A stretch of DNA of 13,990 bases from Acidimicrobiaceae bacterium (GTDB lineage Bacteria; Actinomycetota; Acidimicrobiia; Acidimicrobiales; Ilumatobacteraceae): assembly GCA_003154135.1 (NCBI GenBank), contig PMCN01000069.1:8946-22935 (forward strand), given 5' to 3'. Both the position numbers and the translations under genes were made by a program. Below are positions 6,195 through 13,500 of this stretch, in pieces. The notes beneath the pieces are model-generated. The model did no database searches, had not been told where the DNA came from, and saw only the letters and a list, made by a program, of their open reading frames with translations. Position 1 is the first letter of the stretch, and each line of letters begins with the position of its first letter.

Positions 6195-6223
6195 TTGCGA
6201 ACCATACCCCCCAGGGGTACCAT
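6195..6223 (+). promoter_or_regulatory. predicted csoR promoter
   Basis: A -35 TTGCGA (6195-6200, 4/6 to TTGACA), an exact 17-nt spacer and a -10 TACCAT (6218-6223, 4/6 to TATAAT). Position 6230, 7 nt after the -10, would be the transcription start and is also the A of the csoR ATG, so the transcript would be leaderless. The spacer is filled by the CsoR-type palindrome, which gives a simple repression mechanism. Confidence 0.55.
6205..6219 (+). promoter_or_regulatory. predicted CsoR operator
   Basis: An inverted repeat TACCCC-CCA-GGGGTA with 6-bp perfect arms and a 3-nt centre. CsoR-family operators are known as short palindromes with a C-run facing a G-run flanked by TA. This one lies 11 nt before the csoR ATG and between the predicted -35 and -10. 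Copper-free CsoR bound here should block RNA polymerase, and Cu(I) binding should release it. No second copy was seen in the window. Confidence 0.78.
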
Positions 6224-6229
6224 GACGGC

Positions 6230-6517
6230 ATGCACGGCACACCCGGCTACGCCGACGACAAGCAACAGGTGCTGGCCCGACTGCGCCGCATCGAGGGCCA
6301 GGTTCGTGGACTGCAGCGCATGATCGACGACGACACGTACTGCATCGACGTGCTCACCCAGGTCGCGGCCGTCACCAAGGCACTGCAGGGCGTGGGGCTG
6401 CACCTGCTCGACGAGCACCTGCAGCACTGCGTGGCCGGCGCGGCGTCGAACGGCGAGCAGACCGAGGCCCTCGTGCATGAAGCCACCAAGGCCGTGGAAC
6501 GCCTGCTGCGGTCGTGA
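6230..6517 (+). CDS. csoR: copper-sensing transcriptional repressor CsoR
   Basis: A 95-residue all-helical repressor of the CsoR/RcnR family. The Cu(I) ligands are C38, H63 and C67, with exactly the C-x24-H-x3-C spacing of the founding mycobacterial CsoR. The N-terminal helix has the family pattern (VLARLRRIEGQVRGLQRMID). It represses the copper operon in the absence of Cu(I) and leaves DNA when copper binds. The chosen ATG at 6230 gives a normal N-terminus; the ATG at 6222 is out of frame. It is the first gene of the operon csoR-copZ-micropeptide-copA-phosphatase, and a palindromic operator lies directly upstream, so it should also control itself. Confidence 0.96.
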   Translation: MHGTPGYADDKQQVLARLRRIEGQVRGLQRMIDDDTYCIDVLTQVAAVTKALQGVGLHLLDEHLQHCVAGAASNGEQTEALVHEATKAVERLLRS

Positions 6518-6564
6518 CCGGTCGACCCGATGAACCCCCATCCGAGAGAGCAAGGAGCACACAC

Positions 6565-6768
6565 ATGAGCGAACTCACCTTCCACGTGCCGGGCATGAGC
6601 TGCGGGCACTGCGAGGCAGCCGTGAAGGGCGAGGTGGCCAAGGTGGCCGGCGTCGCCGACGTGGCCGTCGACCTCACCACCAAGCTCGTCACCGTGCACG
6701 GCGACACCCTCGACGAAGCTGCCATCGTGGCCGCCATCGACGAGGCCGGCTACGAGGTGGTCGCCTGA
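6565..6768 (+). CDS. copZ: copper chaperone CopZ-like heavy-metal-associated domain protein
   Basis: A 67-residue single HMA domain (ferredoxin-like fold) with the Cu(I)-binding loop GMSCGHC (residues 9-15; Cys 12 and 15) and the normal C-terminal helix and strand (IVAAIDEAGYEVVA). It should carry Cu(I) in the cytoplasm to CopA or CsoR. The ATG at 6565 follows a good ribosome site, AGGAG at 6553-6557 with a 7-nt spacer. The frame is open further upstream to 6514, but that part overlaps the csoR end and is not needed. It lies 47 nt after csoR and 1 nt before the micropeptide gene. Confidence 0.95.
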   Translation: MSELTFHVPGMSCGHCEAAVKGEVAKVAGVADVAVDLTTKLVTVHGDTLDEAAIVAAIDEAGYEVVA

Positions 6769-6769
6769 C

Positions 6770-6859
6770 ATGAGCGTCGCCGCCCGCCTCGTCGCCTTCG
6801 CCGCCGTGCTCGCCGGCGCGTTCGGTGTGGCGTACGCGCTTGGGGTTGCACTGCCATGA
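6770..6859 (+). CDS. 29-residue single-span membrane micropeptide between copZ and copA
   Basis: A complete small frame, ATG at 6770 to TGA at 6857-6859, giving MSVAARLVAFAAVLAGAFGV followed by nine residues ending in ALP. It is nearly all hydrophobic and small residues with one Arg near the N-terminus, as in a single membrane helix. It starts 1 nt after the copZ stop and overlaps the copA start by 4 nt (ATGA), the arrangement of translationally coupled genes. Without it, copA would lie 87 nt from copZ and have no ribosome site. From memory, some actinobacterial copA genes are preceded by a larger protein with a similar hydrophobic N-terminus, so this may be a reduced form. It has no cysteine, histidine or methionine-rich metal site. 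A role as a CopA partner is a guess. Confidence 0.72.
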   Translation: MSVAARLVAFAAVLAGAFGVAYALGVALP

Positions 6860-9069
6860 CCACCGAGCAGCTCACGCCGCACGGAGAGGTCGATCACGTC
6901 GACCTCACCCTCACCGGCATGACCTGCGCGGCGTGCGCGAACCGCATCGAGAAGAAGCTCAACAAGCTCGACGGTGTGACCGCCACGGTGAACTACGCGA
7001 CCGAGAAGGCCAACGTGTCGTTCGACCCCGCAGCCGTCAGCACCGAGCAACTGGTGCACGCCGTCGAGTCGATCGGCTACGGCGCCACCGTGCCGTCGCC
7101 CGATGTCGACGCCGGGCCCGACCCGGCCGAGGCACGCATCGCCGATCTGTGGCGGCGGTTGGTGGTGGCGGCCGTGCTCGGCGTGCCGGTGCTCGTGCTC
7201 AGCATGGCGTCGGCTCTGCAGTTCCGCGGCTGGCAATGGGTGGCGCTCGTACTCGCCACACCGGTGGCCATGTGGTCGGCGTGGCCGTTCCACAAGGCCG
7301 CCTGGCGCAATGCCCAGCAGGCGGCCGCCAGCATGGACACACTCGTCTCGGTGGGCGTGATCGCCTCCTACGGCTACAGCCTGTACGCACTGGTGGCCAC
7401 CCCTGCCGGCGACCTCGGCATGGACATGCCCATGTCGCTGCTCGCCCGCCGCGGCGACACGCACCACCTCTACTTGGAGGTGGCGAGCACCACCGTGGCC
7501 CTCATCCTCGCCGGTCGCTGGTTCGAGGCCCGCGCCAAGCGGCGCGCGGGCGGCGCGCTGCGCGCCCTGCTCGCACTGGGCGCCGACGAGGCGAGCGTCA
7601 TCCAGGCCGACGGCACGGAAGTGGTGCGCCCGGTGAGCGAGTTGCGCGTCGGCGACCGATTCGTGGTGCGCCCCGGCGAACGCATCGCCACCGACGGCGT
7701 GGTGGTCGACGGCTCGTCGGCGGTCGACATGTCACTCGTCACCGGCGAGAGCGTGCCGGTGGAGGTAGGCCCGGGCAGCGCGGTCACCGGCGCCACCATC
7801 AACACCAATCGCCGGCTCGTGGTGCGCGCCACCCGCGTGGGCGCCGACACCGCTCTCGCGCAGATGGCCCGCCTGGTGGAGGCCGCACAGGGCGGCAAGG
7901 CGCCCGTGCAGCGATTGGCCGACCGCGTGGCCGGCGTGTTCGTGCCGGTGGTCATCACGCTCGCTGTCGCCACCCTCGGCTTCTGGTTCGCCCGCACCGG
8001 CAGCCTCACCCAGGCGATGACCCCCGCGGTCGCCGTGCTCATCATCGCCTGCCCATGCGCGCTCGGCCTCGCCACGCCCACTGCGCTGCTCGTGGGCACG
8101 GGTCGCGGCGCGCAGCTGGGCATCCTGATCAAGGGACCCGAGATCCTGGAGAGCACGCGCAGGGTCGACACCATCGTGCTCGACAAGACCGGCACCATCA
8201 CCACCGGCCGCATGGACGTGGTGGACGTGCAGCCCGCCGACGGTGTGCACCGCACCCAACTGCTGCGCCTCGCCGCCTCGGTGGAGATGGGCAGCGAGCA
8301 CCCCATCGCGAGAGCCGTGGTGCGAGCCGCCGAGCACGAGGGCATCGCGGTCACCGTGCCCGCCGACTTCGTCGCACAGGCCGGCGTGGGAGCCGGGGGC
8401 ACCGTCGATGGCGCGTGGGTGGCCGTCGGCCGCGCGCCCGAAGCGCTGGCCGGCAGCGGTGAAGGGCACACCGTGGTGGCTGTGCACCGAGACGGCGCAC
8501 TTGCCGGCACCATCGCCGTCGCCGACACGGTGAAGCCCACCAGTCGCGCCGCGATCGAGCGCTTCCGCGGGCTCGGCCTGCGGCCGCTGTTGCTGACCGG
8601 CGATCACCTTGCCGCGGCAACCTCGGTCGGCGAGCAGGTGGGCCTCACCGTCGACGAAGTGGTGGCCGGGGTGCTGCCCGAGCAGAAGGTGGCCGAGGTG
8701 CAACGGCTGCAGGCGGCCGGGCGCGTGGTGGCGATGGTGGGCGACGGCGTGAACGACGCCGCGGCGCTGGCCCAGGCCGACCTCGGCATCGCCATGGGAA
8801 CCGGTACCGACGTCGCCATCGAGGCCTCAGACCTCACGCTCGTGCGCGCCGACCTCCATGCCGCCGCCGACGCCATCCAGCTCAGCCGACGCACCCTGGC
8901 GGTGATCAAGGGCAACCTGTTCTGGGCGTTCGCCTACAACGTCGCCGCCGTCCCGCTGGCGATGAGCTGGCTGCTGTCGCCCGTCGTGGCCAGCGCGGCC
9001 ATGGCGTTCAGCAGCGTGTTCGTCGTGAGCAACAGCCTGCGCCTGCGTCGCTTCGACCCTGGCGTCTGA
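6856..9069 (+). CDS. copA: copper-translocating P1B-type ATPase CopA
   Basis: A 737-residue Cu(I) efflux pump. One N-terminal HMA domain has GMTCAAC (Cys 24 and 27). The actuator TGES lies near residue 296. The transmembrane metal site is C399-P400-C401 in ACPCALG. The phosphorylated aspartate is D443 in DKTGT. The nucleotide-binding SEHP is near 479, and the hinge GDGVNDA near 628. The last helices carry AYN and MAFSS, and the CPC + YN + MxxSS set marks the Cu(I) P1B-1 class. Length and domain order are normal. The ATG at 6856 overlaps the micropeptide stop by 4 nt, and no separate ribosome site is seen, so it is probably coupled. Regulation should be through CsoR. Confidence 0.97.
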   Translation: MTTEQLTPHGEVDHVDLTLTGMTCAACANRIEKKLNKLDGVTATVNYATEKANVSFDPAAVSTEQLVHAVESIGYGATVPSPDVDAGPDPAEARIADLWRRLVVAAVLGVPVLVLSMASALQFRGWQWVALVLATPVAMWSAWPFHKAAWRNAQQAAASMDTLVSVGVIASYGYSLYALVATPAGDLGMDMPMSLLARRGDTHHLYLEVASTTVALILAGRWFEARAKRRAGGALRALLALGADEASVIQADGTEVVRPVSELRVGDRFVVRPGERIATDGVVVDGSSAVDMSLVTGESVPVEVGPGSAVTGATINTNRRLVVRATRVGADTALAQMARLVEAAQGGKAPVQRLADRVAGVFVPVVITLAVATLGFWFARTGSLTQAMTPAVAVLIIACPCALGLATPTALLVGTGRGAQLGILIKGPEILESTRRVDTIVLDKTGTITTGRMDVVDVQPADGVHRTQLLRLAASVEMGSEHPIARAVVRAAEHEGIAVTVPADFVAQAGVGAGGTVDGAWVAVGRAPEALAGSGEGHTVVAVHRDGALAGTIAVADTVKPTSRAAIERFRGLGLRPLLLTGDHLAAATSVGEQVGLTVDEVVAGVLPEQKVAEVQRLQAAGRVVAMVGDGVNDAAALAQADLGIAMGTGTDVAIEASDLTLVRADLHAAADAIQLSRRTLAVIKGNLFWAFAYNVAAVPLAMSWLLSPVVASAAMAFSSVFVVSNSLRLRRFDPGV

Positions 9070-9096
9070 CCCGCGCGCTGTGGTAGGAGTCGGTCC

Positions 9097-9624
9097 ATGG
9101 CGGACCGCGACACCCCTGTGCAGGTGCTGTTCGTGTGCCTGGGCAACCACTGCCGCTCACCAGCGGCGCACGCAGTGGCCAACCAGATGCTCGCCGGTCG
9201 CACGTTCGCCAGCTTCGATTCCGCGGGCCTCACGCGGGCCCACGTGGGTGACCTTCCGCACGGGATGAGCAGCGCCGAGGGCCGCGCCCGCGGCTACCGG
9301 CTCGACCACCTCGCACGGCAGGTGCACCCCGACGACTTCGAACGCTTCGATCTCGTCATCGCGATGGACGCGAGCAACGTCGACGACCTCGAGCGCATGC
9401 GCGGCGGCGTCGATGCACGCGTCGGGCCGTATCGCGCACTCGAGCCGGTGCAGGTGCAGCTGCTGCGTCGATGGGACCCCTATGCGATGCCGGGCGACGA
9501 GGAGCTGCCCGACCCGTGGGGCAAACGACCCGAGCACTACGCAGCGATGTTCGACGTGATCGAGCGCTGCATCCCGCCGTTGCTCGAGCACCTCGACGGC
9601 TTGCACGGCGAGATCGTCGGCTGA
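9097..9624 (+). CDS. low molecular weight protein tyrosine phosphatase family protein
   Basis: A 175-residue protein with the P-loop signature C14-x5-R20-S (VCLGNHCRSP) at the N-terminus and the general-acid aspartate in LPDPWG (D139), followed by the typical C-terminal helix (EHYAAMFDVIERCIPPLLEHL). Both parts are needed for the cysteine-phosphate chemistry of LMW-PTPs, so it is probably active. His18 stands where most members have Ile or Val. Some relatives are arsenate reductases, but the DPWG acid loop favours phosphatase. AGGAG (9085-9089) lies 7 nt before the ATG. It follows copA by 27 nt on the same strand, so it may be co-transcribed with the copper genes, though a functional link is not shown. 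Confidence 0.92.
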   Translation: MADRDTPVQVLFVCLGNHCRSPAAHAVANQMLAGRTFASFDSAGLTRAHVGDLPHGMSSAEGRARGYRLDHLARQVHPDDFERFDLVIAMDASNVDDLERMRGGVDARVGPYRALEPVQVQLLRRWDPYAMPGDEELPDPWGKRPEHYAAMFDVIERCIPPLLEHLDGLHGEIVG

Positions 9625-9628
9625 CCAC

Positions 9629-10432
9629 TCACGCCGCCAGGACGGCCGATCGCACCCGCTGCACGAGCGCGTTGCGGTGGTTGGTGACAGTGCGCACGCT
9701 GACGTCCAACTCGCGGGCCACCTCCAGCATCGAACGGCCCCCGACGAGTAGCCGCACCATCACGAGGTCGCGCTCGGTGAGGGCACGACGTGCGGTGCCG
9801 AGCACCTCGATCAACTCGTCGAGCGGGTCGGGATCGGCGGGGTGCTCGACGGGCATGTCGAGCAGGCGCGGTTCCACCGGCTCGAAGCGGCCGAGGCGAC
9901 GGTTGGGCTTCACGAACGCGAGGTGCTCGGCCGCGCGCAGCAGCCGCGCCGCCAGGTGACGCGACGAGCTCTCCACTCGGAACGTGCGCACCACCTGCCA
10001 GCCCGACGCGACCAGCTCGTCGAAGGCGCACGGCGACCCGCCGGCGCGGGTGGCACCCCATCGGCGGCTGCGCGCCATCAGTCCGGGCAACAGACGCTGC
10101 AGCACCACCCGCGCGGCAAGGTCGTCGGTGCGGGCGACGACGAGCAGTTCGGCGAGCACCTCGTCGCCACGAGCGCCGTCGTCGTGGGGGTGGCAGTCGT
10201 GAGCGCCACGGTCGTGAGGGTGGCGGTCGGGCGCGGCGGCTGCGGCGAGGCGGTCGTCGCGGGTGGGCCAGAAGCCGGCGGCCGCGACCAGCTCGTCGAG
10301 GGAGCCGAATGCAACCGGTAGGTCCCAGGCCTGCGCCCGACGCAGGACGGCCGGTCGGGCGGCGAGGGCCTGCCACTCACGGGTGAGGCGGGCGGGAAGT
10401 CGGGACGAAGGGGAAGTGTCGATGGAGCTCAT
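9629..10432 (-). CDS. putative transcriptional regulator with sigma-region-4/LuxR-like helix-turn-helix
   Basis: A 267-residue protein. The C-terminus (about 215-262) has a clear helix-turn-helix: ALTERDLVMVRLLVGG, then SMLEVARELDVSVRTVTNHR, as in sigma region 4 or LuxR-type domains. The middle (about 90-175) is helical and Arg/Leu-rich with no recognised domain. Residues 69-85 are a His/Asp-rich insert (DRHPHDRGAHDCHPHDD) encoded by 15-nt repeats, of possible metal-binding or disordered nature. No sigma region 2 is seen, so it is not a complete sigma factor. The ATG at 10432 has no ribosome site. It ends 4 nt from the phosphatase gene (convergent) and is divergent from the FHA-FtsK gene, which it might regulate. 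Confidence 0.75.
   Translation of the reverse strand: MSSIDTSPSSRLPARLTREWQALAARPAVLRRAQAWDLPVAFGSLDELVAAAGFWPTRDDRLAAAAAPDRHPHDRGAHDCHPHDDGARGDEVLAELLVVARTDDLAARVVLQRLLPGLMARSRRWGATRAGGSPCAFDELVASGWQVVRTFRVESSSRHLAARLLRAAEHLAFVKPNRRLGRFEPVEPRLLDMPVEHPADPDPLDELIEVLGTARRALTERDLVMVRLLVGGRSMLEVARELDVSVRTVTNHRNALVQRVRSAVLAA
10182..10226. repeat. 15-bp imperfect repeats inside the regulator gene
   Basis: Three units begin with tcgtg (10182-10196, 10197-10211, 10212-10226), and a degenerate fourth follows. On the minus strand they encode the five-residue units DRHPH, DRGAH and DCHPH. The period is a multiple of three, so copy-number change keeps the reading frame. Confidence 0.75.
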
Positions 10433-10455
10433 GGCCGGCAGCGTCCGCGCGCGCC

Positions 10456-10503
10456 CTCACCGGAGGACTCACTGCTCGCCTCACCGAGGGGCTCACCTGC
10501 GAT
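10456..10503 (+). repeat. four CTCAC pentamers at exact 12-nt spacing in the divergent intergenic region
   Basis: CTCAC occurs at 10456, 10468, 10480 and 10492, each 12 nt from the next. Units 1-2 and 3-4 form a longer direct repeat: 10455-10472 and 10479-10496 agree at 15 of 18 bases. The array fills much of the 136-nt gap between the regulator start (10432) and the FHA-FtsK start (10569). An iteron-like operator for the adjacent helix-turn-helix protein is possible. The rest of this gap shows no clear promoter to me. Confidence 0.6.
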
Positions 10504-10568
10504 GTTCGTCGCCGCGAACCCAGCAGTTCTTTGCCGACACAGGCCGGCGGTTGCACCCAGTGAGGGCG

Positions 10569-13500
10569 ATGAACCCGGTTCCCCACTCCCTGGCCGACGA
10601 GGCAGCCGACGACTCGACCCTGACCTTGCCCGGCACCTGGACCGGCACCTGGATCGCCGGCCCCGATGCCGGCACGAGCACCCCGCTGGCCCCCGGCCGG
10701 CACCTCGTCGGCCGCGCTCCCCGAGCCGACGTGCGCTGCGACGACCCAGATCTCCAGCCGCACCACGCGATCCTGGACGTGTCGGTCGACGGACGGCTGC
10801 GCCTCACCCAACTCACCGGACGGGCACCGCTGCGGGTGCGTGGGGCGACCTTCGACGGGGCCGTGGAGCTGACTCACGGCGACCTGGTCGAGATCGGCGA
10901 GAGCGTGCTCGACGTGCGCCGGTCGGCCGAGCCCCTCCCGCCCGCCGCATGCCAGGGTGCCACTCTCGTGCGCGCCCCGCGAGCTCTGCCCACGTGGCAG
11001 GCGACGGCACCGGCACCACCCGACGACCTCGGCCCCCACCAGCACGGTGCAGGCGGACTCACGCCGGCGCTGGTGGGGCTCGCCGGGGCGGGAGCGATGG
11101 CCGCCGTGCTGCACCAGCCGATGTTCCTCTGGTTCGGTGCGTTGGGCGCCGCGGTGGGCATCGTCAGCTGGCTGGTGCAGCGGGTGAGCGCCGCTCGTCG
11201 CCGTCGCGCTGCGGTGGCGACGCATCGCGACGCGATGAGCGCCCACGCATTCGCGGTCGCGACCGATCGCGCCACGTTCGAGCAGTACCACCTCGCAGTC
11301 ACACCGACGGTCGTGACGGCGTCGCACGCCGCGTCGTGCACCGACGCCACGCTCTGGCACCGCCGCCCCCAGCACGGCGACGCGTTCCGCGTGTCGGTGG
11401 GCATCGGCGACGTGGCGGTCCCGCTCGACACCGATGCCTGGGTGCTGCACGACGCGCCCGTCGCGGCCGAGCTCGGGCCGGGCGAGCGGCTCGCACTCCA
11501 CGGACCGCCGGCCACGACGGCGGCCGCCGCGCGCTCGCTGCTCGTACAGCTGGCCGCGTCGTGCGGTCCGGCCGATCTGCGCGTCGTGGTGGTGACCCCG
11601 CACCCGCAGCGTTGGCAGTGGCTGCACTCGCTGCCCCACTGTGCACTGCCCGACGGTGGCGCGTCGATCGTCGACGACGACGGCCTCGCGGCGGCGCTCG
11701 ACGAGCTGCGCACCGCCGGCGCGGGCCACGTGGTGCTCGTGGCCGACCACCCGCCCACTCTCGCGATGCGCACGAGCGCCCTGCGCCGAGCACTCGCCGA
11801 CGACCGGCACGCGCTGCTGGCCGTGCTGCCAGCCGACGCGGGCGTGCCGCAGCTGTGCACCGCCGCGCTCACGTTGTCGCACGGCCGCACCGGTCGCTGG
11901 GCACCCGACACATCGCGCACGTTGCTGCCGGTGCCGGTGTGGCCGGCAGGCATGAGCGAGGCCGCCGCCCTCCGGTGCGTCGCCGCGTTGGCGCCACTCG
12001 TCGATCCGGACGACCCCGTGGCGGTGGGCAGCCGCATGCCGCAAGACGTGCGGCTCGCCGACCTCCTGGCGGTGGAAGGTCCGCTCACTCCCGCGGCAAT
12101 CGCCGCCCGATGGCGCGGCGCCGAGGCCGACGCAACCCCGCGTGCACCGATCGGGGTGGCACTCGACGGCACCGTCGACATCGACCTCGTGCGCGACGGG
12201 CCTCACGGACTGATCGCCGGCACCACCGGCGCGGGCAAGAGCGAGTTGCTGCGCAGCCTCGTCGCGGGCATGGCGGCAACCACCGGGCCCGACCGGCTGA
12301 CGTTCGTGCTCGTCGACTACAAGGGCGGTGCCACCTTCGACGCCTGCGCCGCGCTGCCGCACGTGGTGGGCGTGGTGACCGACCTCGACGACCAGCTCGC
12401 CGACCGCGCGCTGCGCAGCCTGCACGCCGAGCTGCGCCGACGCGAGCGGCTCCTGCGCGACCACGGCGCCGCCGACCTCGCCGCGCTGCGCCGGTCGCAC
12501 CCGACCGTGGTGCTGCCGCGGCTGGTGGTGGTGATCGACGAGTTCGCCGCACTGGTGGCCGAGCAGCCCGACTTCCTGCACGCGTTGGTGGGCGTGGCGC
12601 AGCGCGGGCGGAGCCTGGGCGTTCACCTGCTGCTGGCGACGCAGCGACCGCACGGCGTGATCAGCGACGACATCCGTGCCAACACCAACCTGCGCATCGC
12701 TCTGCGGCTGCACGACGCCGACGACGCAGTCGACGTGGTGGGTGAGCGCTCACCCGTGGGCCTGCCGCGCAGCGTGCCCGGGCGCGCCGTGATGCGCCTG
12801 GGCGACGACGAGCACGTCACGTTCCAGGCTGCGTGCTGCACCAGCGACCAAGGCGTCGCCCTCGCCACGCTCGTGCGCACCATCGACGACGCGGCGCGCA
12901 TCGCCGGCAGCGAACGCCCCCCGTCGCCGTGGTTGCCGCCGCTCCCGTCGTCGCTGGCGCGGGCAGCCGTCGCCCCCGATGCAATCGGCCTCCTCGACGA
13001 CCCCGACGAACAACGCACGTTGCCGCTGCAGTGGTCGGCGGCCGACGGCTGGACGCTCGTCGCCGGCAGCTCCGGCAGCGGCCTCAGCGCGACGTTGCAC
13101 ACCCTGGCCGCACACGTGCTGCGCGACGAGTGCGCGGTCGTCGCGGTGCTCGACGCCGCGGGCGACTCTCGCTTCGACGATCTCGCGGCGCACCCCCGAG
13201 CCGTGGTGGTGCGGCCGCACGAGCGCGAGCGACTCACCCGGTTGCTGCACCGCCTGCACGACACGGCCACCCTCGCCACCGGCCGCCGCACCACCCTCGT
13301 GATCGACGGGCTCGACGCATGGCGGCGACACCTCGACCAGAGCGACAGCCTGCCGGAGGCCGATCTGCTCGACCGTGTGCTCGCTGCCGGCCCGGGCGGC
13401 GGCGTCGACGTCGTGGTCGGCACGCACCATGCCGCGACGGTGCCGAGCACGGTGCTCACGCACGCGGCGCAGCGGTGGGTGCTGCACCTGCACGACCCGC

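Noticed and set aside
4421..6562. A very long minus-strand open frame of 713 codons opposite the cation transporter, crotonase and csoR genes
   Set aside because: The translation is His/Arg/Gly-rich with no domain, and the opposite strand holds three clear gene families. It is an effect of high GC at third positions.
9612..9651. Possible bidirectional terminator between the convergent phosphatase and regulator genes
   Set aside because: Only a 5-bp GATCG/CGATC stem and a weak inner CGGC/GCCG stem can be drawn, with no T-tract on either side.
10377..12713. A 778-codon minus-strand open frame opposite the FHA-FtsK gene
   Set aside because: Low-complexity translation with no recognisable motif; the plus strand in another frame encodes Walker A/B and FHA sequences.
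10502..12745. A 747-codon plus-strand frame over the first two thirds of the FHA-FtsK region
   Set aside because: It is Arg/Pro/Ala-rich shadow sequence. The real frame starts at 10569 and stays open to the window end with conserved ATPase motifs.
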